Assembly (NCBI RefSeq): GCF_015277775.1 | Contig: NZ_CP063849.1 | Coordinates: 8,013,501-8,077,500, forward strand | DNA length: 64,000 nucleotides | Source: Paludibaculum fermentans | GTDB taxonomy: Bacteria; Acidobacteriota; Terriglobia; Bryobacterales; Bryobacteraceae | Direction: 5' to 3' | Shown here: piece by piece, positions 8,147 through 15,476 of the stretch | How positions within the stretch are numbered: position 1 is the first letter of the stretch | Layout of the letters: the number at the start of each line of letters is the position of its first letter | Notes under the pieces: model-generated | What the model saw: only the letters and a program-made list of their open reading frames with translations | Told to the model about the DNA's origin: nothing | Databases searched by the model: none | Translations under genes and position numbers: made by a program

Positions 8147-11100
8147 ATGCAGATGAGGTCGGTAACAACGCAATCCGGGGTTCTGGTGTATCTGGACAAT
8201 GTGTTGAAAGTGGGCCCGATCACCACGCCATTCCCGAATTATTACAACTCCGGGTTGGGGATTGACGGCATGGCCGGAACGGGCAATGGTTTCTACAGCG
8301 TCGATTTGGGTGCATTGGATGTCACAGCCCCGAATCCGGTGAGCGGCGCTTCGATTGTCGTCAGCGCACAGCCGACGTCCGTAGGGCTTTCGTGGGCTGG
8401 CGCGTCCGACTCCGGTACCGGAACGGCGCGCTACGTTCTCTATCGGAATGGTGCCTACCTGTCGGAGACACCGAGTACCTCCCTCACTGACACGACCGTT
8501 ACGCCGACTGCCACCTACACCTACACGATCTATTCCGTCGACTTCCACAACAACTGGAGTACCGGAACCAGCAAGAGCGTCACCGTCCCAACGAACAGCG
8601 GACCCGAGTGGATGCGGCGCGGCCTGCGACCGACGAGTTCCTATTGGGGTGGCGAAGGCGAGAATATCGGACTGTTCAGCGGGAACCTGAACTTTTCCCT
8701 GCCTCTGATAACCGCCGTGGGCCGCAACGGCTGGAAACTGCCGTTGGGGCTGAGCTACAACTCCCAGAACTGGAAGCAGGACCAGTCAGGCACATACAAC
8801 TCAGGCCAGGACATCGGTTACGGCTACGGTTGGATCATGACGCCCGGCAAGATCAAGCCGAGCTACAGCGACTCGGTGACGATCCACCACTACACCTACA
8901 CCGACCCGAGCGGAGCGGAGTACCACCTCGATGTGAACGAAAGCGGGAAGTGGCGCACCAAGGAGGGCCCCCTGGTTCGATTTGAAGCGTCCACCCAGAA
9001 GCTCTGGTTTCCGGATGGCAGCTATTGGTGCTTCTATGGGCTGTCGGCCGGCAATGAGGCCGATGCGGGCACGATGTATCCCACGGATCTCTATGACCGC
9101 AATGGAAACCTGACGAAGATCCAGTACATGCAGGGGAGCCAGGCGCCAGCGGGTTCCACCAGCGGCAGGATTTCCACGATCGCTGATATTCGGGCCGCTC
9201 AGGACTTAGGCGCGGTCTTCCAGTTCGAATACAACACCGACGCGGTGCCGCACCTGATCCGCATCACGAACCTGATCGCCCCGGATCAGAAGTTCGAGTT
9301 CACTTACTCGACCGGGCAGACGCTCAAGTCGCCCTTCTCGCCCTATGGAACCTTCGGGACGACCACCCTGCTAACCACTGTGACCCACGTCGGGCTGGGC
9401 TTGAACCACACGTTTGCCTACGCCACGAACAACTCCGGCGAACTGGACAACGTGACGATGCCGCGTGGCGGCCGCCTGCGTTGGAGCTATACGGATATTC
9501 TCTACGGGAACCAACAGCGGTTCCGCGAAGTAAACAACCGCTGGCTGCGGATGTGCACGAGCTGCAGCGAATACTCGTATGAGATTTCCGCCCCAGGCTC
9601 GGTCCCGACAGCCGGCCACCTGTCGCGGACCATTGTGGATCCCGGCAACAGCCGCGCGAACGACCACGTCTGGTACTTCGACAATAGCGTCGCTTCTGCC
9701 TACTTCGGATTCACGACGAAGGAAGAGGAGCGGGTCCTGACCCCGTCGCAGCGGGCATTGGTCCGCTGGGATACCACCTGGACGGTGAATTCGAACCAGA
9801 ACCCGTATGCCGGTGTGGTCACCACCAAACTCGACCCGGACACCGCCAACGAGAAAGTGTCCAAGGTGGAGTTCACTCGCGACGGGTATTTGAATGCCAC
9901 CGAAGAGCGGCAATACGACTACGAAGATCTGACGACGCCGGCCCGGCGCGCCTGGAAGGTGATGGATACCACCATGGCGAGCCAGGGCATGTATGACCGG
10001 GTGTCTAGTGTGGGCGTGACCGCTGGGTCGCAAACGGTGACGACTGCTCAATTTAAGTACGACGGAGCCGCCAGCGCGGATTGCGGCAGTTCCAGCGTAG
10101 CTTTGACCGACGCTCCGAACATAACTTTCCATGACTCGGCCTTCGGAACATCAAAGACCGATCGTGGTCTGCCGACTTGGGTCTCCCAACTGGGCAAGCC
10201 CAATGTCTGCATGAGTTACGACATTGCCGGCAACGTGATCAAGTCGCGAGAACCGTTGACCTCGAAAGAGGTGGCGGTCACACTGAACGAGGCGACGAAG
10301 TACACCGTCCCGTCCATGACGACTCCGAACGGCAATTCCAACCTGGCGACCTCCTACCAGTGGAACCAGATGCTCGGTTTGACACAGACCACAGGGGCCA
10401 ACGGCGCGACTTCGTCCTTTACGTACGATTCGATCCAGCGGCCGGCCACTACCACGAATGCCCACGGCGGGATGAGCACCTACAGCTATTGGACGAACTC
10501 CACGGCTGTGGCCACGGATGCCGGATCTCAGGTGACGGATTTCGACGGCTTCGGACGAACCGTTCAATCGCGAGTCGGCTCTCCGAGTGCTACCTTGTCG
10601 ATCACCGACACCCAGTATGCGCCCTGCGCCTGCTCACCCACCGGCAAACTGAAGCGCGTGTCCAGGCCCTATGCGCTGGGTGGGACCCCAAAGTACACCG
10701 AATATACGTATGACGGCCGTGGCCGCACAACGAACGTGGCTCTCCCTGACGCGATGGGGCAGACCACGTATCTGTACGAAGGGAATACAGTAACAGTAAC
10801 GTCGCCAGTTCGGGACTCAACGCGGCCGATTTGGAAAAAATACATAATGGACGCGTTTGGCAATCTGGCCCACGTGATCGAACCGAACCCGGCATACAAG
10901 GTGGGCGGCAGCGAGCCACCGGAAGTCATCACGGACTACACCTATAATCTCTTCAATCAACTGCGGACTGTGACGATGACTCGCGGGACGACGACGCAGA
11001 CCCGCACCTTCAATTACAACTCTCTCTTCCAGTTGACAAGCGTGGTTCAGCCCGAATCCGGCACAACCTCCTACACTTACTGGACGGATGGACAGATCCG

Positions 11101-13270
11101 CACCAAGACCGATGCGAAGGGCAATGTAACCACTTACGTGAGGGATGGCTACGGACGGCTGGGCGCCATCTATCGCAAACCGTCAGGGGCGACGGTGGAT
11201 GACCCTACCCAAACGACAACGTACGGCTACGATACGGGCGTGAATGCCCAAGGTCGACTGAGCAGCGTGGCTGTCGGAGCGGCCACCGAGACCTATGAGT
11301 ACACAGTGGGTGGCCTCGTAAGCAAGAAGAGTGTGGCATTCCCGAATAACGACACTCCTCTGGAGGCAGTGTATACATATGACACTCTGGGCCGGATGAT
11401 CTCGTTGAAGTACCCGGATGTCTACAACAGCAGTGGCGCCGTGGCCGAGGTGGGGCGGACGCTCGGGTACCAATACGTCGATCCGATGGGCCCGCAGAAG
11501 TTGACGGATTCCACATACGCCTCGCCTGGTTGGCGGGTGACGGCGCAAAGGAATGCCGCCGGCCAGTTAACCCAAATGGTGGTGTATCAGCCCAATGGGA
11601 CCTCCGACACGGAGACGTTTTCCTATAACGGGCTCGGGCAACTGACGCAAGCATCAGGCCGCGGTTCGAACATCGAGTATCGCTACTCGACAACGGGCAA
11701 CGACGGCCGGATTACGTCGAGAAAGGACAACATCAGCGGCGAGGAGGTTTCATACACCTACGATCAACTCGGAAGACTGATAGAGGCAGCAACCACCGGG
11801 CCGGAGTGGGGCCTGACGTGGGCTTACGATGGCTTCGGCAATCGCCTGAGGCAGGAAGTGACGAAAGGCGGGCGTGCCGCGGTGTTCAGCGTAGATCCGG
11901 CCACCAACCGGTTGAGCGGGGGCGGAGTAACGTATGATGCAAATGGCAGCATCGAGTCTTTCGGGACGGGTGCGGGCACGGCGGCTTACGACGTGGACAA
12001 CCGCATGGTGTCGATGTCGCTGGATGCGAACAATGTCGAGAGGTATGCGTACTCGGCGGCGAATCAACGGATCCAGGTCACGCGGTCGAATGGAACGGTA
12101 GAGACCTTCTTCTATGGCTTGGCCGGCGAACTTCTGGGTGTATACCAACGAGGGACGAAGGCGAACGGGCATAAGTACTTTTCGTCTGCGTCGATTCGAG
12201 TGTGGTTCGGGGGGCGCCTGATCGGCAGTGGAGCGAACTCGGTGGTGACCGACCGATTGGGGAGCGTGGTGAAAGATGGGACGGAGGCACTGAGGTACTT
12301 CCCCTATGGGGATCAGAATCCGGCGAGCACTGCTGAGAATCGGGAGAAGTTCGCGACGTATACTCGGGACGGGTTTAGTGGGTTGGATTATGCTCAGAAC
12401 CGGTATTACTCACCGCAGTTCGGGCGGTTTACCAGTGCGGATCCATATATGGCGAGCGGAGGCACCATGGATCCAGCGAGTTGGAACCGGTATGCGTACG
12501 TGGAGAATAATCCGGTTAGTTATGTTGATCCATCAGGATTGATGTTGCGGGCACCCAATAGCTTTCCTTGCGGCAACAATTGGATGTGGGATGCGTCGCT
12601 CTCGGGTCCCTGCTCCTCCTATGGGTGGGGCGACGAGTGGGGTGGCGGCGGCGGCGGTGGCGGTGGTGGCGGACGTTTTGTTGCGCGAGGACCGGAGGGA
12701 ACTGGACCGTGGCTGTCACCCGCGCAGCGGGCCGCCAACGTGGCAATGCTGCAGTTACTTGGTATGGCGGCATCGGCGTTCGCGCAACGTGATGGAACGC
12801 CAAGTGTTGCATATCTTCTATTGGTCGGTGACTGCATAACGATGAAGAATTCCCGAACTGGAGCGCCAAGTCGTGACCGTACTTATCAAGCATATGATCA
12901 AAACAACAATGCGATCGGAGCAACGATCACAGAGCGTGTTCTAACATCGGAAGGGAATCTTGATTATGCATATGTTGATAACCCAGTGAGCAGCGGTAGT
13001 GGGGGCGTATTTAATGATCAGAATGGACTTGCCTCAACTCAGGTTGGGCTGAGAAAAGCGTACCAGTACTTTGTAACTTCACTGCCTGGAGGATACTGGA
13101 CAAATGTTCCAACATTTGTGAGGACATCAAGTGGTGACTATATGGTGTTTTCGATCGATATTTCTGCGCAGTGGATTAACGGGAGGAAAATATATGATGT
13201 CTCATACAATGGAGATGCTGGTATGTGGAATCCTGATGGATCGCCGAGGCTCCCCTTATGCAATCAGTAG
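8147..13270 (+). CDS. RHS repeat protein with RHS-associated core and a variable C-terminal tip
   Basis: 1707 residues if started at ATG 8147, though no ribosome binding site is seen and the same frame begins upstream at 7697 behind a TGA. Order of parts: end of a lectin-like domain (VLVYLDNVLKVGPI), fibronectin type III repeat at about 70-155 (SVGLSWAGASDSGTGTARYV), the RHS shell start (GLFSGNLNFSLPLITAVGRN), many YD repeats between about 640 and 1330 (TSFTYDSIQRPATT, YEYTVGGLVSK), and the RHS core at about 1385-1465 (GRFTSADPYMASGG, WNRYAYVENNPVSYVDPSGL). After the core come a Gly11-type linker and an unrelated tip of about 200 residues with more AT-rich DNA. In known RHS proteins the shell encloses the tip, often a toxin. 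I do not recognise the tip here. Confidence 0.85.
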   Translation: MQMRSVTTQSGVLVYLDNVLKVGPITTPFPNYYNSGLGIDGMAGTGNGFYSVDLGALDVTAPNPVSGASIVVSAQPTSVGLSWAGASDSGTGTARYVLYRNGAYLSETPSTSLTDTTVTPTATYTYTIYSVDFHNNWSTGTSKSVTVPTNSGPEWMRRGLRPTSSYWGGEGENIGLFSGNLNFSLPLITAVGRNGWKLPLGLSYNSQNWKQDQSGTYNSGQDIGYGYGWIMTPGKIKPSYSDSVTIHHYTYTDPSGAEYHLDVNESGKWRTKEGPLVRFEASTQKLWFPDGSYWCFYGLSAGNEADAGTMYPTDLYDRNGNLTKIQYMQGSQAPAGSTSGRISTIADIRAAQDLGAVFQFEYNTDAVPHLIRITNLIAPDQKFEFTYSTGQTLKSPFSPYGTFGTTTLLTTVTHVGLGLNHTFAYATNNSGELDNVTMPRGGRLRWSYTDILYGNQQRFREVNNRWLRMCTSCSEYSYEISAPGSVPTAGHLSRTIVDPGNSRANDHVWYFDNSVASAYFGFTTKEEERVLTPSQRALVRWDTTWTVNSNQNPYAGVVTTKLDPDTANEKVSKVEFTRDGYLNATEERQYDYEDLTTPARRAWKVMDTTMASQGMYDRVSSVGVTAGSQTVTTAQFKYDGAASADCGSSSVALTDAPNITFHDSAFGTSKTDRGLPTWVSQLGKPNVCMSYDIAGNVIKSREPLTSKEVAVTLNEATKYTVPSMTTPNGNSNLATSYQWNQMLGLTQTTGANGATSSFTYDSIQRPATTTNAHGGMSTYSYWTNSTAVATDAGSQVTDFDGFGRTVQSRVGSPSATLSITDTQYAPCACSPTGKLKRVSRPYALGGTPKYTEYTYDGRGRTTNVALPDAMGQTTYLYEGNTVTVTSPVRDSTRPIWKKYIMDAFGNLAHVIEPNPAYKVGGSEPPEVITDYTYNLFNQLRTVTMTRGTTTQTRTFNYNSLFQLTSVVQPESGTTSYTYWTDGQIRTKTDAKGNVTTYVRDGYGRLGAIYRKPSGATVDDPTQTTTYGYDTGVNAQGRLSSVAVGAATETYEYTVGGLVSKKSVAFPNNDTPLEAVYTYDTLGRMISLKYPDVYNSSGAVAEVGRTLGYQYVDPMGPQKLTDSTYASPGWRVTAQRNAAGQLTQMVVYQPNGTSDTETFSYNGLGQLTQASGRGSNIEYRYSTTGNDGRITSRKDNISGEEVSYTYDQLGRLIEAATTGPEWGLTWAYDGFGNRLRQEVTKGGRAAVFSVDPATNRLSGGGVTYDANGSIESFGTGAGTAAYDVDNRMVSMSLDANNVERYAYSAANQRIQVTRSNGTVETFFYGLAGELLGVYQRGTKANGHKYFSSASIRVWFGGRLIGSGANSVVTDRLGSVVKDGTEALRYFPYGDQNPASTAENREKFATYTRDGFSGLDYAQNRYYSPQFGRFTSADPYMASGGTMDPASWNRYAYVENNPVSYVDPSGLMLRAPNSFPCGNNWMWDASLSGPCSSYGWGDEWGGGGGGGGGGGRFVARGPEGTGPWLSPAQRAANVAMLQLLGMAASAFAQRDGTPSVAYLLLVGDCITMKNSRTGAPSRDRTYQAYDQNNNAIGATITERVLTSEGNLDYAYVDNPVSSGSGGVFNDQNGLASTQVGLRKAYQYFVTSLPGGYWTNVPTFVRTSSGDYMVFSIDISAQWINGRKIYDVSYNGDAGMWNPDGSPRLPLCNQ

Positions 13271-14217
13271 CTACCACATTCCTCTCTGTGGCGTGTATCT
13301 GTCTATCCGGCTGTCTTCCTCGGGTTGGGCTGGCACCGCCAGACTTTCAAATGAGGACGCTCGATCTGCCAATCGACGTCCAATTGGCGGATATCGTTGT
13401 CTTGGGGACGGTAACAGGTCGGCAAGATCTGGCGAGATTTTCTGCGGAATTTGAATGGAGGCCAGAACCGCTCAGAATTGTTGAAACAGAGGTGACGTTG
13501 CAGGTCGTGAGGATTATCAAAGGCGAATATGGCTTTCGTGAACTAAGGTTCCGTCACTATGATTCATATGGATACTCCGCGTCGGGGCCGCCATCTGGAC
13601 CGTCTGGGCCACTGAGGACGATGGGCATCTATTTCATTCGTAGAGGAAGTGAGGGTGTGTTCCGTTCTACTGTAGATTTGTATCGTCCAGATCTACCTAC
13701 CCCATGGCTCACTGAGGCGCCGAAATCACGTCTGTGTAGCAGACCTGCAGACTGTATAGCTCAGTTGTTGCTTCATTTTGAGCCCGGTTATGATGTCGAT
13801 TCTTTCGCCGCGAGATTGCTCGCAAATACAGCAAATGCCCGTCAGCTTGTAGGGGTGACACATGCGTTTGTTCTTCTTCGGCAAATTACGTATCCCAATA
13901 CACCCGACAAAGTAAAGCATGGCGCATGCAGGGAGCTGTCGAAGTGGTATGTGTTGGAGATGCCGGACGTATGCAAGAGTGTGCTTGTCGAGGAGCTTGG
14001 CCAGGAATACTCCATGCGAGTCACAAATCTAAGAAACGAGCTGCGGAATAAAGGGCTAAGCTGGATTTTTGATAGAATCAATTCAAAAGACGAAACGGAT
14101 GTGATTGCGTACTGTGAAATCCTTAAGGCATCGGCTGACCCCGAGACACGTCAGTTAGCGAAGGGCCTACGAGGGTTGCTTCGCGCAGATGGGACGTTTC
14201 CGGCGCGCAAACAATGA
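13258..14217 (+). CDS. Putative lipoprotein downstream of the RHS tip, unknown function
   Basis: 319 residues. The N-terminus has a lipobox-like end of a signal peptide (FLSVACICLSGC, Cys at 19). The body has a beta-rich half (DIVVLGTVTGRQDLARF, VTLQVVRIIKGEYGFRELRF) resembling the pattern of proteins that describe a cost or flux term, then an alpha-helical half (KHGACRELSKWYVLEMPDVC, ILKASADPETRQLAKGLRGL) that could form HEAT-like repeats. It overlaps the RHS gene by 13 bases, so it is in the same transcript. Base composition is clearly more AT-rich than the surrounding chromosome, like the RHS tip. Position makes it a candidate partner or immunity protein for the tip, but nothing in the sequence proves that. 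Confidence 0.7.
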   Translation: MQSVATTFLSVACICLSGCLPRVGLAPPDFQMRTLDLPIDVQLADIVVLGTVTGRQDLARFSAEFEWRPEPLRIVETEVTLQVVRIIKGEYGFRELRFRHYDSYGYSASGPPSGPSGPLRTMGIYFIRRGSEGVFRSTVDLYRPDLPTPWLTEAPKSRLCSRPADCIAQLLLHFEPGYDVDSFAARLLANTANARQLVGVTHAFVLLRQITYPNTPDKVKHGACRELSKWYVLEMPDVCKSVLVEELGQEYSMRVTNLRNELRNKGLSWIFDRINSKDETDVIAYCEILKASADPETRQLAKGLRGLLRADGTFPARKQ

Positions 14218-14328
14218 TGCAGGCACTGGGGCATCGCGGGAGCGGGGGGAGCGGGACAGTCTGACGTGCCCCCTTCCATATGATTATGAAAACAAGGAGC
14301 TTACGAATCGCTTTGGGGGTCTTCACTC
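14218..14328. other. Short spacer between the RHS operon and the IS mosaic
   Basis: No gene. A G-rich stretch (GGGAGCGGGGGGAGCGGGAC) is followed by AT-rich DNA with no obvious terminator. The junction with mobile-element sequence is at about 14329. Confidence 0.4.
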
Positions 14329-14598
14329 GTAAGCGTCTCACCACCCCACCTTGACAAGCCCGCGGACGCGGGCCTATCTCCGCTTGGCAGCCCAGGCAAT
14401 CGGTGTCAGTTCCGGCATCTTCTGGATGCTTACGTCGTTCAAGCCCGGTAGTACGGCAGCGAGGTATTCTCGGATCGGCACGCCCAGCCGCCTGCAGGTT
14501 TCTACCACCGACAGAATCGCCGCTACCTTTGGCCCCGCCGTAAGCGTCTCACCAACCCATCTTCGAATCCGTCCATCTGCATGATCCAGTAGGTTCAT
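14329..14598 (-). mobile_element. IS66 family remnant: transposase C-terminus and one element end
   Basis: The minus strand at 14374-14540 encodes GPKVAAILSVVETCRRLGVP, then IREYLAAVLPGL and ELTPIAWAAKRR. This is the signature of the IS66 transposase C-terminal domain (AAxLYSLIETCRRxGxxPxxYL..LTPxxW). The N-terminal catalytic part is missing. GTAAGCGTCTCACCACCCC at 14329-14347, 27 bases beyond the stop codon, has the GTAA start typical of IS66 element ends. A near-identical copy in the same orientation (GTAAGCGTCTCACCAACCC, 14540-14558) sits exactly where IS66 homology begins, so two element ends are stacked here. The piece cannot encode a working transposase. Confidence 0.65.
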
Positions 14599-14649
14599 GC
14601 AAGACCAGCCACTGGTCGGACGAACGAGGCGTCGACGGACTCAGCCACA

Positions 14650-14890
14650 TTCGCACCGCCACCGGTACCAGAATGGCAGCTCACGTGCAATTTCGAAGCC
14701 GCTCCGAAGAGAGTCGCCTTTTTCTGGGAGGAAGGCGGCGGCGGAGCGAACCCAAAGGGCGACAAGGGGTTGTGGCCCATGGCAGTGTCGAGCCGACCTC
14801 CGAGTGGCCGGCACTAGTTCGGCCGGCTCCTCGCGCCCTGGGCTCGCAAGCCCTTGCCGCGCGGCTAGCGGGACTTCCGCCAAAGACTGC
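14650..14890 (+). repeat. IS110-tail repeat, copy A (inverted relative to 18469-18710)
   Basis: About 241 bases that match the reverse complement of 18469-18710 with only scattered differences. Shared landmarks are TTCGCACCGCC..CCGGTACC at one end and GCGGGACTTCCGCCA..GACTGC at the other. In copy B this DNA forms the 3' end and flank of an IS110-type transposase gene, so copy A is the same tail left from another element, in the opposite direction. Nothing upstream of it here codes for the IS110 catalytic domain. Confidence 0.75.
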
Positions 14891-14898
14891 TACCCGAA

Positions 14899-15369
14899 GT
14901 GATGCAGTGTGTGCACGGCCGGTACGCGCAGTATTTGAACGCTCGCCGGGGTCATTGTGGGCACCTTTGGCAGAACTGTTTCAATGCATGTCCGTTGGGC
15001 GCATCGCATCTTTGGGCGGCCTTGCGCTATGTGGAATTGAACCCGGTCCGGGCCGGACTGGTGACAGACCCTTGGTGCTATGAATGGTCCAGCGCTGAGG
15101 CTCATCTGTCGGGGGAAGATCGAGCGCGGATTGCGGACCTGTCGTTCTGGCGCGCGGCGGGTGCCGCTCCTGCTTGGGCGCGCCTGTTGAATGAGCCGGA
15201 AGTGGATATCGAGCTTAAAGCGCTACGCCGTGCGACACACTCTGGTCAGCCGTTTGGGGATCAGGCGTTTACGAAGGAAATGCACGCGCAACGGGCTGAC
15301 CTGTGGGCAAAGGTGGCGGGAGAGTTGGCTCCAGCGAGAGAGGTCGAGGTACTCAGAGCCAGAGGGTGA
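14899..15369 (+). pseudogene. REP-associated tyrosine transposase (Y1/IS200-like), 5' truncated
   Basis: 156 codons from GTG 14899. The sequence contains HGRYAQYLNARRGHCGHLWQ, then CPLGASHLWAALRYVELNPV and RAGLVTDPWCYEWSSAEAHL, and QPFGDQAF near the end. These are the second half of RAYT proteins, including the segment around the tyrosine-transposase core (the YxxxR/NxxH region and ELNPVRAGLV). The N-terminal half with the HUH motif (usually within the first 100 residues) is missing, because the reading frame is cut immediately downstream of the IS110 tail. It is therefore not expected to be active unless supplied in trans. Confidence 0.75.
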
Positions 15370-15476
15370 ATGAGGCGGAGCCACGGTGATCGGAAGTGGT
15401 CCCTTTGAGTAGAATACTGGACTGTATGGTCCGGAAAGATATATAGGAAAATCGAGAGTGACAGTCCAGGACGTCC

